A stretch of 64,000 nucleotides of DNA, taken from contig OZ020267.1 in assembly GCA_963971225.1 (NCBI GenBank), positions 106,355,892 to 106,419,891 on the forward strand, given 5' to 3'. This document shows positions 11,031 to 23,316 of the stretch, piece by piece. The notes under the pieces were generated by a model that ran no database searches, was not told where the DNA came from, and saw only the letters and a list, made by a program, of their open reading frames with translations. Origin of the DNA: Melieria omissa. Taxonomy: Eukaryota > Arthropoda > Insecta > Diptera > Ulidiidae. The translations under genes were made by a program, and so were the position numbers. Numbering within the stretch: position 1 is the stretch's first letter; each line of letters starts with the position of its first letter.

Positions 11031-13330
11031 CGTGAGACGTAAACAGATACTTACGCGTATAAGGGCCTGGAATTCTTGTCCATACCGCCGGATAAACGAT
11101 AAAACGATGTTCATCACTAACTTCACCTAATGATTTTGCAAATGTTTGCTATATGTGAAATTTAATATTTATATTATACAATTAAAGTATTTAATTCTTC
11201 ATACAAATTCTAGGAACATAAAAAACCCAAACTCAACCAACGATTAAGGATAAATACTAAAGGAAAGTAGCATATGTGATTAGGGGTCCTTTTATCATTT
11301 TGATATCAATGTGTCTTCATATAACCCTTGAAACCCTTCTACACCACTTTAAAGACCCAACTTTAAAAAAGTCCTGCTAAGTTGTTAACAGTTTTAAACA
11401 GTCAGTTAGTCACTTAATAAGTGAGACAACACCAAAATTATATTTAATTACATGTTAAATAAACAATTAAAATTTCCAAAGTATTTTCAGTTTCAAGGTC
11501 TGCTGTAATTCTGGATGAACCTTCAAACGCGTTGGCAAACAGCACACAGCAGTGACGCTATTTGTTTTAACTTTTCACAGTTTGTCTGCTATAATTAAAT
11601 AAATTTTGTTGGCATACATGTGAGTGTATATGGCTTGCATCCACACACACACACACACACACCCATACAGAGCCATAAAGACACTCAGCCTAAGGCAGCG
11701 AGTGCGTAAGCGGCACGCAAACATTTACTTGACCTCACTTGCAGGACCTTGACGCAAGACACACACACCATCACATAACGACACATAGATACGCACATGA
11801 CATATATACATATAGACACTAAACCTTACATACGTTCAGCTCAAAAGACGCCCATATCACATATGGCTTTGAGTGTGTTCATTTGTATGTGTGCAGCTGT
11901 CTTGTTGTAACGACATGACATACCGGCGCATGGCCCCGACATCCGGCTTATTAGGTACCAAGAATTATGTTTCGTTGTTGATATTAAATGCAGCTCGACT
12001 GGTAGACTAGCAGTCTTAATAAGGATGTAATTACGCACACATAAACATACAAAGTAAAGCATACACACACACACGCACACAAACACACATGTGCCCACAC
12101 ATTCACACTGACACTGACGCATGTGGCGCATTTCAATGCAATTAAAATGTGCATCAGAGGCGCTAATGTCAGTCAGATTGCAGCAAAAACGTTGCATATG
12201 CGCCTGAAAGTATGCGAAAGCCGAGAGCCAGCGAAATATTATAATTAACTGGAGCAATTCATTAGTGACAGCGCATTATTAGCAATTTTGCAATGAAAAT
12301 AAATAACTACGACACAGTTGTGACGCATTGTCGGCTGTCGTCGTCGCCTTTAAACCGCTTTGCCAAGCGGCATCAACGCAATGCTCACGTTGACTTTTTT
12401 GTTGCCGCAGACATTTTTCCATTTCCCAATAGCGTTTTATGTGCTTTTTCGTCTTGGCAACGGCATCACAGAACGTTCACTTCGGTCCTTGTGCGTATTT
12501 TCTTTTTTTTTAATTTTTATGCTTCCGGCGCTGCTTCGCTGCTTTGTCGTCTAAGCTTTTTATCAGCATCATCCTCATTTAATTTACGCCGCGTTAATTT
12601 GAAAATTTCGTGCGCTTTAATGCAATAATTGGCAATGCCACAGCAACAACAACAACAGCAGCAGCATTGAGGAGTATCAACAACAGCTGGTAGCGCAAGA
12701 AGACTCTCAGCCGCCTGAAAGTATGTGAAAGGCGTCAAAATACTTTCGTGCCTTCCCACCACTCCCAGCGTTATTTTTCTTCAATGAAATTAACTGCAAA
12801 TAAACGCGGCACGCACCGACTGAGCATGACTGATGCCGTTGCTGCCACTCCTCCGTCCCCGCCCCCTCTGACAAATCCATTTCGTATTTTGTTATACGAT
12901 AGCATAGCAGCTGGCTGTGAAATTATATTAAAAAGTTAATATTACACTGAAGGCAGACAAGACTGAATGCAACGAAAGGGGTAAGTAGGACCCAAGTGAG
13001 AGCAAGAGAGCCAGAAGTGCTGTGCCCACCTGAAGCCTGAAGGTTGAGTTAGCTCATAAGTAATGGCAGTTTTTATTATTGGGCCAAATTAATGAGTTGT
13101 TACTTCGCCATTATCAGATACCATCAGTCGACAGATTAATGATTGCTAGGTTCGGTTTAATTGTGTGGGCGCCAGTAAACAAGGTCGGGCAAGCTTTTTA
13201 TTAGAAAAAGATTTTGCATGTTTCTGGAAGACTTTAAAAAAGCATTTACAATATGTTTTATTTGTGATTCCGTATAGATCCCATTGCAAATCTTCTTTTG
13301 TGGTTTAATAAATGAAAGTCAAAGTCAATA
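11031..13330. other. gene-free segment, low-copy, (CA)n-rich
   Basis: Holds (CA)n runs at about 11,642-11,662 and 12,060-12,090, and a CAA/CAG run near 12,640-12,665. GC content is higher at 11,630-12,900 than in the surrounding arrays. This could be regulatory or untranslated sequence, but nothing in it proves that. No open frame shows family features. Confidence 0.45.
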
Positions 13331-13700
13331 AAGTTCGTCTCTGTCCGAATGTACGTCGTCGATGTCTGTAACACGTCCAGAGAATATCTTCTAATGAAGA
13401 AATGACGGACAATGCCAACTAATGCTAAAACGATTGAAAAATAATAATTTTCTAATTTTTTTTTATATTCCTGATCATCATTCGACCATTCAAAATTTGT
13501 CTCCTGGATTGTTTGATTAGTTGTTTTGGTTTTCGCTTTCTGTATTGGTTTCTATTCAGATCTTTTTAGGTCTCACCTACCGTCAATCTCTGTAACACGT
13601 CCAGAGAATATCTTCTAATGAAGAAATGACGGACAATGATAAGTTGTTTCGCTTTCTGTATTGGTTTCTATTCAGATATTTTTAAGTCTCACCTGAGTAC
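13331..13700. repeat. rearranged local duplications
   Basis: A 50-bp block beginning TCTGTAACACGTCCAGAGAA is duplicated exactly, at 13,365 and 13,589 (offset 224). A second block beginning TTCGCTTTCTGTATTGGTTT occurs at 13,532 and 13,648 (offset 116). The differing offsets show this is not a simple tandem copy. Confidence 0.85.
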
Positions 13701-16620
13701 GCTGACCAAAGTTTCTAGAGAAGAGGAAATCTAAAAAATTATTCTGAAGAATCCAGTTCACCATAAAAGGTTCTGAAGATTTGAATAAAACATATTAAGA
13801 ACCTGTTTACGGATTCGTTAATTCAAGATTTATAAGCGGGATTCGAAAAACAAGAAGAGATCTGTGAATGAGATTTGAAGCATCAGTTCGTCAGTTCTAA
13901 AACTATAAAAGAAATCCGAAAAAAAGAAAAGATCTATGCAAAAGTTCTGAAGTATCTGTTCAGAAGTTTGTCAGTTCGAGAACTATAAAAGAGACTCGAA
14001 AAGGACGAAGATCTCTTTCTGGAAAAGATATGAAGAATCTGCTTACAAGTCAATCAGTTCGAGAACTATAAGAGAGATTCAAAAGATTCGTGAAAGAAGA
14101 AAGAATATGTGGAAAAGATTTGAAGCATCTGTTTACCAAAGTGTTAGTTCAAGAACTGTAAGAGAAGGATAAATCTGTGGAAGAGATTTGAAGACCCTGT
14201 TTCCGAATTATTCAGTCCAAAAACTATAAAAAACATTCAAAAAACAAGAAGAGATCTATGGAAGAAATCTGAAGAACCTGTTTACAAGTTAGCCAGTTCA
14301 AGAACTATAAGAGGGATTCGAAAAAGAAGAATAGATCTATGGAAGAGATCAGAAGAATCTGTTTACCAGTAAGTCAGTCCAAAAACTATTAAAAAGATTC
14401 GAGAAAGAAGAAGAGATTTACGGAAATTATTTGAAGAATCTGCTCACGAGTTAGTCTGTTCCAGAACTATAAAAGAGATTTGAAAAAAGAAGAAGAAATT
14501 TATGGAAGAAACTTTGAGCGTCTTTTTTTCGTCAGTCCAAGACCTATAAAAAAATTGGGAAAAGAAGAAGAGTTCTTTGGAACATATCTGAATAACCTAT
14601 CTACGAGTTAGTCTGTTCAAGAACTATAAAGGAGATTCGAAAAAGAAGAAGAGATACGTGTGAAAAGATCTGAAGAATCTGTTTACGAGTTAGTCAATTC
14701 AAAAACTATAAAAAAGATTCGAAAAAGAACAAGAAATATGTGGAAGAGATCTGTTTAGAAGTTCGTCAGTTAAAAAAAATTACCTGATGAACTAACTCCT
14801 GTTCAACAAAAAGGCTCAGCATTTTGCGAACTCGTCAGTTCAAGAACTATAAGAGAAATTCAAATAAGAAGAAAAACTATGCGGAAGAGATCTGAATAAC
14901 AGATCTGAACCACCTATTTAACGGCTCGTCATTTCAAACACTATAAGAGAAATTCAAAAGATATCTGAAAAATCTGTTTATGAGTTCGTCAGTCCAAGAA
15001 CTATAAATAAGATTCGAAAAAGAAGAGAACTATGGAAGAAATCTGAAGAACCTGTTTACAAGTTAGTCAGTTTAAGAACTATAAGAGAGATTCGAAAAAG
15101 AAAAAGAGATCTATGGAAGAAATTTGGAGCGTCATTTTGCTCAAGAACTATAAGAGAAATTCAAATAAGAAGAAAAAATATGTGGAAGAGACCTGAAGAA
15201 TCTGTATGAAAGTTCGTCAGTTCAAAAACTCTACCTGACGAGACAACTCCTGTTCAACAAAAAGAAGAAGAAGAATGGTCTGATCCACCTGTTTAAGGGC
15301 TTGTCAGTTCAAAAACTATAAGAGAAATTCGGTATCTGAAAAATTTGTTCAATCAAAAAACTACAAAAAATATTCGAAAAAGATATCTATGGAAGAAATC
15401 TGAAGAACCTGTTTACAAGTTAGTCAGTTCAAGAACTATAAGAGAAATTCTAAAAAGAACAAAAGATCTATGGAAGAAATTTGGAGCATCTTATAGCGAG
15501 TTCGTCAGTCTAAAAACTATAAGAGAAATTCAAATAAGAAGAAGAAATATGTAGAAGAGATCTTAAGAATCTGTATGAAAGCTAGTTAGTTCAAGAGCTC
15601 TAACTGACGGCTGAACAAGAAGTTTTTGAGATTTGAAGAGGTGAACTGAAGAACCTGCTTACGATCTCGTCATAAAAAAGATACGAAAAAGAAGAGAGAT
15701 CTAAAGAAATTATTTACGAGTTAATTCAAAAATTCTAAAACTAAGTTGGTTCAACAAGAAAGGTCTAATCTAAAGTCTGAAGGTCTTAAGATCAAAGGCA
15801 GATATCTAATTCTAGAACTAACGACCAACTCGGTGAAAAATAAAATCTGAAGATCTGAAAAACTTGTTTACGGAATGAACTTTAAGCGGTTAAAAACTCA
15901 GTTTAACAAGACGGTTCCGAAGATCTAAAAAAAAGATCAATGAGCCTATTTATGGCTTATCAGTTCAACAACTATAACTTGGGAACTAATTCAGTTCAAC
16001 AAGAAGGTTCTGATGGGTGGGCTCACCAGTTCAAGAACTATAATCAACTTAGTCGATTTAGTAAGAAAGCTCTGAAGAAGTGATCTGAAGAATCTGTTTA
16101 CGAGCTTGTCAGATCAATTCAACAAGAAGGTTTTGAAGGTCTCAGCTCATCAGTTCAAGAACTATTATCGACTTAATCGATTCTGAAGAAGAGATCTGAT
16201 GAACATATTTACGCGCTCATCAATTCTCAAATTTGCTAAGATTTCCATGTTCTCTTTGCAGATTTATCATCACAAAAATCTCTAATCTTTTGGTCGGCTC
16301 AACAAATTTTTGTATATAACACAAAAATTACTGACTTAATCGATTCAACTACTTTTGACGGGCTTGTCAGATCAGTTCAATAAGAACGTTCTGAAGATCT
16401 GAACTCGACTCGTCAGTTCAAGAGCAATAATCGACTTAATCGATTCATTAAGAGAGTTCTGTACATCTGACGAATAGATCCAATGAACCTATTTGCGGGC
16501 TCATCAGTTCAAGGACTTAACTCAGTTCAACAAGTTTCCTAAGATTTCAATATTCTCTTTGCGGATTTGTCATAGCAAAAACCTCCAATCTGTTACTCGG
16601 CTCAACAAATTGTTATATAT
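13701..16620. repeat. diverged minisatellite, unit about 80-90 bp, roughly 30 units
   Basis: Recurring phrases are CAGTTCAAGAACTATAA, GAGATTCGAAAAAGAAGAAG, AGATCTATGGAAGAAATCTG and AAGAATCTGTTTACGAGTT. Units are most regular from 13,960 to 15,560 and decay towards 16,600. The last part also repeats a CAACAAATTTTTGTATATAACAC-type phrase near 16,300 and 16,600. No coding content. Confidence 0.88.
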
Positions 16621-18100
16621 AACACAATAATTGCTATTGTCTGTGTTATTATCACTCAAATCCTGCCAACGTTATATCCTCACATTTTCTGACACATATT
16701 TTGACTTTATATCAATACACAACAACAACAACTGTAACAAATTTGCGCCTGTTTTCATACACATTCTCTCTCTATCTCTGACTCTATCTTCATCTACTCA
16801 CATCCCTTTCTCTCTTTGTCTTTCGAGGCATAGCACGGCCAGTGGTAATTAAGCACAAAAGTTAAATGTAATTCAGCATTTGACATGCAGTCGACTAGTT
16901 GCAGTTTTTAATTAACAGCCTTGGGCGAGTGCGACAAATGCTGTTCAAATTACATGCCACAGTGCGTAAAATCGAGAAAATTACATAGACTGAATTAAGG
17001 CACTGACAACTTTGTGCATTTGTATGTGTGTGTGTGTGTGTGTCACACAAATGAAACAATCAATTGTAAATAAACTCCACACAAGCGCTCTGCAACGCCC
17101 CACTGCCCAACTTTGTTACTAACTGAAAGTTGAACCACACATACCACTTTATATATGTACTTACATAACATACATATGTTGTATATTCTAATAATAGCAA
17201 TAATAACAATAATTAAAATTACTAACATCCAGTGGCGATGCTCATTGAATGCCAAGAAAATGTTGCATTGATTGCATTTACCAAGCATCGCTCAGCGTCG
17301 TCGACGTCATAGTCCGAGTCTTCAAAGGGCTGTCACTGACACGCAGTGTCGATTTTTGCAAACTCCACCGCTGAGCCAAGTACCAACGGACAGCATTGCT
17401 TTGGCTCATTGCCGGTTGCAGCTCGCTGATTGCTTGCGGATTTTCTTGCTCGCTCCACATTCACAACGGCTCAGCACACACACACACGGCTCATGTCAAG
17501 GTATGTCATTTGCCAGTAATGACTTGTGGCAGGCCGTGCTGTTGTTATTGCTAGCTGACTATCCTTGACATAAGCCACACACACACACACACAAACGCAC
17601 TTGTGTGCGCACTTGTGCGAGCAGTTAAGTGCCGTAGACAATTTATCGCTTGTGCTTGTAATTATTTGTAATTTTCTTGTGGTAATTAAATAAACTCACA
17701 CATGCATACATGCTGCACTGTTAAATACACGTTGCGTAAGCAGTAAATAAAATAAAATTGTTGTATATTTTTTTACAACACTCTCCCTGGTTGGGTTAGG
17801 CGAAGCTGGAAATGTTGTGAAAATTGATTTTTACCACATGTGCGGTTTAGGCTATCATCGTTACAGCTTGGACTTGCCGTCGAAGGCTGCAATTTGTGTG
17901 AGACCACAGTGCCATGAGAAAGAGAAAAGTGTATCCCAGAAAGGGCAAAAAGCAATGATGTGGTTTTTTAGATGGAAGAACATGTCAGCCAGATGAAGAA
18001 CGAAGCTATGGCAAAAAAGATGTTGCTGGTCAGAAGCGAAAAGGGAGACTATAGCTTAGTTAGCAAATTAATTAATTTGAGAACGCACGCGATCCATCAG
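16621..18100. other. gene-free segment with (TG)n and (CA)n runs
   Basis: Low-copy DNA with a TC-rich patch (16,765-16,820), a (TG)n run at about 17,024-17,042 and a (CA)n run at about 17,576-17,592. No gene recognised. Confidence 0.45.
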
Positions 18101-18103
18101 ACC

Positions 18104-18257
18104 CAGTGGCGGATTCAGGGGGTGTTTTGGGGGTTGAAACCCCCCCGAAATATTTGGATCGCCTTAAAAAATACATACAAATTAAAAGGCATTTTACAAA
18201 TATTAAAGAATTACGTTTTGAAACCTCCCCCGAAATATTTTTCTGAATCCGCCAATG
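18104..18257. mobile_element. hAT-like MITE, 154 bp
   Basis: Inverted ends CAGTGGCGGATTCAG (18,104) and, on the other strand, CATTGGCGGATTCAG (ending 18,257) match at 14 of 15 bases. Both are followed by G-runs and a TTGAAACC-C-run-GAAATATTT phrase. CAGTGGCGG ends are usual for hAT-type MITEs in insects. I see no 8-bp target duplication, so the copy is old or the ends are slightly misplaced. Confidence 0.7.
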
Positions 18258-18401
18258 AAGTAAAATATGGAAAACAATTTGAATTCAGTTCCTAAGCTTC
18301 TTGTTCCAAAAAGGTTGCACTATTTTTCCATATTTTCTGCAGAAGTTACGTAAGGAAAGAAAGGACTAATAAGAGAGGTTATTCCTTAATTGAAAGAATT
18401 A

Positions 18402-19122
18402 TCAGGTGTACAACTTTGCTTCCGCCGTTTTCCGATAGGTGGCTGTACCGGCTGAGGCTGGTTGAAATACATAGATGGTAATGCCTTTAAAGTGAGTGTG
18501 GACAGTGCCTAACGAATTGTCATCGCCGTTTCAGTGACAGTTGTTCTTGTTTTCGTATTATTCACGCTCGAAAATGTCCGTTTATGTGCCCAATTCTCGC
18601 CATTTGCGGGAAGTTTTACTTAGCGCATCGAATGCTCTCAGAAACTTACGGTGATGCTGCTCTGAGTGAAAGAACGTGTCGGGAGTGGTTTCAACGTTTT
18701 AAAAATGGTGATTTCGTGGTGAGTGAAAATGGTGAGTCATCCTCCAACACGACAATGCTCGGCCTCACGTCGCAAAAGTGGTCAAAAAGTACCTGGAAAC
18801 GCTGAAATGGGAAGTCTTGCCCCACCCGCCGTATTCCCCAGATGTCGCCCCTTCTGACTTCCACCTATTCCGTTCGATGGCACACGGCCTGGCAGATCAA
18901 CATTTTCAATCCTTCGAAGAATTGGAAAAATGGATTGCTTCATGGATAGCGTCAAAAGAGGACTCCTTTTTTCGAGCCGGGATCCGAAAATTGCCGGAAA
19001 GATGGGAGAAAGTTGTCGCTAGCGACGGACAATACTTTGAATAATACATCTGTAAGCACTTTTTCGCAATAAAGCTTTTAATTTTGGAAAAAAAAACGGC
19101 GGAAGCAAAGTTGTACACCTGA
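18402..19122 (+). mobile_element. internally deleted mariner, perfect 30-bp terminal repeats
   Basis: The ends are exact inverted copies starting TCAGGTGTACAACTTTGCTT and continuing CCGCCGTTTT. TA is present on both sides (18,400-18,401 and 19,123-19,124). The element is 721 bp, against about 1.3 kb for a complete one. Its terminal repeats and protein remains differ from those of the mariner at 2.7 kb, so it belongs to another lineage and is unlikely to be a substrate of that transposase. Intact ends would still allow mobilisation by a matching enzyme. Confidence 0.95.
18574..19044 (+). pseudogene. mariner transposase remnant with two deletions
   Basis: The start MSVYVPNSRHLREVLL is in frame from 18,574. 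About 30 bp are then missing and the frame shifts, so that AHRMLSETYGDAALSERTCR reads in another frame. At about 18,735 the sequence jumps directly to VILQHDNARPH and continues in the first frame to the stop at 19,044. The remaining C-terminal part holds the second and third catalytic Asp (HDNARPH and YSPDVAPSDFH, 34 residues apart) and GIRKLPERWEKVVASDGQYF. The first catalytic Asp (TGDEKW region) and the linker motif are deleted. It cannot give an active enzyme. Confidence 0.95.
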
Positions 19123-19639
19123 TACATTAAGAATTGAACTGTGACTTGACTCTGAATCGACTAGAACCAATCAAGCAAAAGATGCTCAGATCTGAATTCA
19201 ATTCAATGAACTAGTTGCAACTATGTTACCATAATTTCTGCAGGAGTTGCATATGGAAAGAAAGAACTAAAAACAGAGACCATTCCTTAATCGAAAGAGT
19301 CACATCACACATCACGGAAGTATCACTTTGAGAATACGTCAACATCTCTTAATGTGTTCAACTGTGACTTGACTGTGATCAACCAAAAGTAATCAAACAA
19401 AACGTGCTCAGATTTGAATTCAATTTAAAAGAGGTTGCAACTATTTACTTATCAATGATTTCTGAAGGAGTTGCATAAGGAAAAGGAGAACTTAAAAGAG
19501 AAATCATTCCTTAATCGAAAGAATCACATTGAGAATACGTCATCATCTCTTGATGTATTCAACTGTGACTTGACTCTGATCTACCAGAATCAACTAAGCA
19601 AAAGATGCTCAGATTTAAATTCTATGGCTATAATTCCGA

Positions 19640-19960
19640 TATGGCAAGGATGGTTCGCGATGGTAATGGGTTGTGCGAGAACGGTCGAGGATTGTCCAAT
19701 TGGAATGTGCGAGAACAGTCGGCGCGATAACCAGACAGGTATAAAAGGCAGAAGTGTGCAGCGCAGACGGACAAGTATGATGTGAGCAAGCAAAGGGGGA
19801 AACATGCAATAATAGTAGTGTAAAGATAACCAAAGTGTAAATAAAGTGATTGCTGGTTTTGGAATACGTTCTGCGTTGAGTAATTGAAGTGGATTTATTT
19901 TCAAGCACAATCCAGATACGAACTTGGAGAAAGTAATTTCGTAACAGAACAATAAAATTT
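19640..19960 (+). mobile_element. possible solo LTR (TATA box and polyadenylation signal)
   Basis: Seen directly: a TATA box (GGTATAAAAGGC, 19,738-19,749), an AATAAA at 19,840-19,845 about 100 bp downstream, and a terminal CGTAACA near 19,942. The text does not belong to the local tandem repeat that precedes it. That arrangement fits U3-R-U5 of a gypsy or BEL-type LTR. I could not find a target duplication or a clear left end, so a stand-alone promoter is the alternative. Confidence 0.35.
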
Positions 19961-20004
19961 CGTTGCTTTTTAAACTAAAATCAAGCATACATCTATTCAA
20001 AGGC

Positions 20005-20162
20005 AGATGCAGAAGAATATTATGGGGGGTTTCAAAAAGTAAAAAGTTCTTTAATATTCATAAATGTTTATGTATATTAATTTGTATGTAGTTTTAAAGT
20101 CAACCCTAATATTTTGCGAGGAAAATTCCAACCTCGAAAACCACGCTCTGAACCCGCCACTG
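20005..20162. mobile_element. possible second CAGTGGCGG hAT-like MITE, decayed
   Basis: The right end read on the minus strand is CAGTGGCGGGTTCAGAG (to 20,162), close to the end at 18,104. The left end near 20,008 (CAGATGCAGAAG, then GGGGGGTTTC) is only loosely similar. Assigned by the right end alone. Confidence 0.45.
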
Positions 20163-20324
20163 CATTTACTGAATAATAGAAATTTCATTGTAATAGCAGA
20201 AATGAATATACATTAACTAAGCGACTAGAACTTAGCTATTCTGCGTTTAATGTACTAGTAAAGCATTCAAATCTTATGGTCTATGAACCAGGAAGGTATT
20301 CCTATCTTATGATCAAAGTTTAGA

Positions 20325-20570
20325 ACTATGTCGTAGTTGAAATTCGAAATTGACCAGAACTTTGCTTTGCAAATTTTATTGTTCTAAGAAAATATTACAA
20401 CCTTTTGGTTTTACAAATTTCAGAACCCATACGAACAATTGAAATTCGAAATTGACCAGAACTTTTCTATGCAACTTTTAATGTTCCAAGAAAATTTTCT
20501 AATCCTATAGTCTTACAAAGTTGACAATCCATTGAACTATTTGACTCGTTCTTGATTCGAAATTGACTGA
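20325..20570. repeat. two-unit tandem duplication, about 115 bp
   Basis: The phrase ATTCGAAATTGACCAGAACT occurs twice (near 20,344 and 20,450), followed each time by TTTGCAA/ATGCAA, TTATTGTTCYAAGAAAAT and ACAAA. A third, weaker start (TTCGAAATTGACTGAA) is near 20,556. Confidence 0.75.
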
Positions 20571-21690
20571 ATCAAATTAAAATAAGCAACATGTCAACTA
20601 TTGACGACAGCATCGCATTAACAAAATTTTAGCTTTAAATAGCATAAATAAATTATAAAATATATAATAAATATACAATGAACCACAGGTCCATGTTTTG
20701 TCGATATGCCATCCTATGAAATTATTGTTGTTATTATTACATGACAACTGACAACCCATAAGCATAAATCAAATTGCAATTAAAGCACAAGTGTTGCCTC
20801 AACTCTCTACCTTTCCCCCCACCCCTCCTTTCCCTTCCAACACGCTCTTATGGTCTCTCAATCTGCACACCACAGCACTGCAACCACGTTGCCCAGTTTG
20901 CCTTTTCACACCTCAACACTGCACACCGAAGACACACACCGACTACCAACCAACCCACCACAAGCCGTACTTGCACACCGTTCGTTGTGGGTCGAGTGCA
21001 GCGGCTGCACTTTGCTGCTGTCACCTGCTACTGCAGTGAGCCTTCAAAAGCCAAATTTTCCAAATACCTCGACGTCGACTGCTTAATCGGCCGGCACATG
21101 GAAATAGTTGTCAATTGTTTGTTGTTGTCACTTGCTTATTGTTTTGCGGTGAATATAAATTTGCTACAAGTGCAGCAATGTCTCCGCCTGCCCGCCTCTC
21201 ATCTTTGTGATTACAATGCCATAAAATTTATTGTTTGCATATTTAAGCCACCAATCTGCATCACTTGACCCTATTTCCCTGCCTTCTCCCTCCCTTTTCA
21301 TCATCACTTCATTGCTGTGGCGTGCAGTGATTAATAGGATTTTCGTTTACTGACGCACTCACACACACACACACACGTGCACGCACATATTTTATACAAT
21401 GGAACCCTGTCTGTTCGGCCATTTGCCAAAATTCCAATCATAACAAACAAACAAATTTCAATTGTGCTGCGGTAAGTGTTGGCCGACGACGCTGGCGGTG
21501 ACGTGGTCAATGATTGCGTTGTGTGTACGAAAACAATTTCTGCTGCGGCTGATGACGATTGTGGTTGCGCCGGCACTGCTTAAAGGTGCATATTGCATTC
21601 TAGTGCATTTTAAATTAATATTCACCACTGCAACTTCTGCCACTGTGTGTGTGTGTGTGTGGAGTTTGAAGTAGTAGAGACTTAAAGTTG
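20571..21690. other. gene-free segment, C-rich patch and dinucleotide runs
   Basis: Contains a C-rich stretch (20,800-21,000), a (CA)n run near 21,359-21,376 and a (TG)n run near 21,644-21,661. The open frames are low-complexity. No gene recognised. Confidence 0.45.
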
Positions 21691-23316
21691 AGTCTTAGTC
21701 TTAGTCTTAGTCTTAGTCTTAGTCTTAGTCTTAGTCTTAGTCTTAGTCTTAGTCTTAGTCTTAGTCTTAGTCTTAGTCTTAGTCTTAGTCTTAGTCTTAG
21801 TCTTAGTCTTAGTCTTAGTCTTAGTCTTAGTCTTAGTCTTAGTCTTAGTCTTAGTCTTAGTCTTAGTCTTAGTCTTAGTCTTAGTCTTAGTCTTAGTCTT
21901 AGTCTTAGTCTTAGTCTTAGTCTTAGTCTTAGTCTTAGTCTTAGTCTTAGTCTTAGTCTTAGTCTTAGTCTTAGTCTTAGTCTTAGTCTTAGTCTTAGTC
22001 TTAGTCTTAGTCTTAGTCTTAGTCTTAGTCTTAGTCTTAGTCTTAGTCTTAGTCTTAGTCTTAGTCTTAGTCTTAGTCTTAGTCTTAGTCTTAGTCTTAG
22101 TCTTAGTCTTAGTCTTAGTCTTAGTCTTAGTCTTAGTCTTAGTCTTAGTCTTAGTCTTAGTCTTAGTCTTAGTCTTAGTCTTAGTCTTAGTCTTAGTCTT
22201 AGTCTTAGTCTTAGTCTTAGTCTTAGTCTTAGTCTTAGTCTTAGTCTTAGTCTTAGTCTTAGTCTTAGTCTTAGTCTTAGTCTTAGTCTTAGTCTTAGTC
22301 TTAGTCTTAGTCTTAGTCTTAGTCTTAGTCTTAGTCTTAGTCTTAGTCTTAGTCTTAGTCTTAGTCTTAGTCTTAGTCTTAGTCTTAGTCTTAGTCTTAG
22401 TCTTAGTCTTAGTCTTAGTCTTAGTCTTAGTCTTAGTCTTAGTCTTAGTCTTAGTCTTAGTCTTAGTCTTAGTCTTAGTCTTAGTCTTAGTCTTAGTCTT
22501 AGTCTTAGTCTTAGTCTTAGTCTTAGTCTTAGTCTTAGTCTTAGTCTTAGTCTTAGTCTTAGTCTTAGTCTTAGTCTTAGTCTTAGTCTTAGTCTTAGTC
22601 TTAGTCTTAGTCTTAGTCTTAGTCTTAGTCTTAGTCTTAGTCTTAGTCTTAGTCTTAGTCTTAGTCTTAGTCTTAGTCTTAGTCTTAGTCTTAGTCTTAG
22701 TCTTAGTCTTAGTCTTAGTCTTAGTCTTAGTCTTAGTCTTAGTCTTAGTCTTAGTCTTAGTCTTAGTCTTAGTCTTAGTCTTAGTCTTAGTCTTAGTCTT
22801 AGTCTTAGTCTTAGTCTTAGTCTTAGTCTTAGTCTTAGTCTTAGTCTTAGTCTTAGTCTTAGTCTTAGTCTTAGTCTTAGTCTTAGTCTTAGTCTTAGTC
22901 TTAGTCTTAGTCTTAGTCTTAGTCTTAGTCTTAGTCTTAGTCTTAGTCTTAGTCTTAGTCTTAGTCTTAGTCTTAGTCTTAGTCTTAGTCTTAGTCTTAG
23001 TCTTAGTCTTAGTCTTAGTCTTAGTCTTAGTCTTAGTCTTAGTCTTAGTCTTAGTCTTAGTCTTAGTCTTAGTCTTAGTCTTAGTCTTAGTCTTAGTCTT
23101 AGTCTTAGTCTTAGTCTTAGTCTTAGTCTTAGTCTTAGTCTTAGTCTTAGTCTTAGTCTTAGTCTTAGTCTTAGTCTTAGTCTTAGTCTTAGTCTTAGTC
23201 TTAGTCTTAGTCTTAGTCTTAGTCTTAGTCTTAGTCTTAGTCTTAGTCTTAGTCTTAGTCTTAGTCTTAGTCTTAGTCTTAGTCTTAGTCTTAGTCTTAG
23301 TCTTAGTCTTAGTCTT
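21691..23316. repeat. perfect hexanucleotide array (AGTCTT)271
   Basis: The array is 1,626 bp of the 6-mer AGTCTT (equivalently TTAGTC) with no substitution that I can see. The left edge is AAAGTTG and the right edge GGCTGATCG. The forward strand reads as Ser-Leu dipeptides and the reverse as Lys-Thr, giving open frames of over 540 codons that are purely repeat-driven. The unit is not the insect telomere TTAGG, and flies lack telomerase repeats. Confidence 0.99.

Larger units (their letters stand above)
18300..19621. repeat. three-unit tandem repeat (about 215 bp), one unit split by mariner
   Basis: The phrases GGTTGCA-CTAT, TTTCTGCAGAAGTT, GGAAAGAAAG-ACTAA, and ATTCCTTAATYGAAAGA occur near 18,312, 19,216 and 19,433. 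AACTGTGACTTGACTSTGA and AAAAGATGCTCAGAT follow in each unit. The first unit is interrupted at 18,400-18,401 by the deleted mariner and resumes at 19,125. Confidence 0.85.

Noticed and set aside
21691..23316. Interstitial telomere repeat
   Set aside because: The unit TTAGTC is not TTAGG or another known telomere repeat, it lacks G-runs, and flies use retroelements at telomeres.
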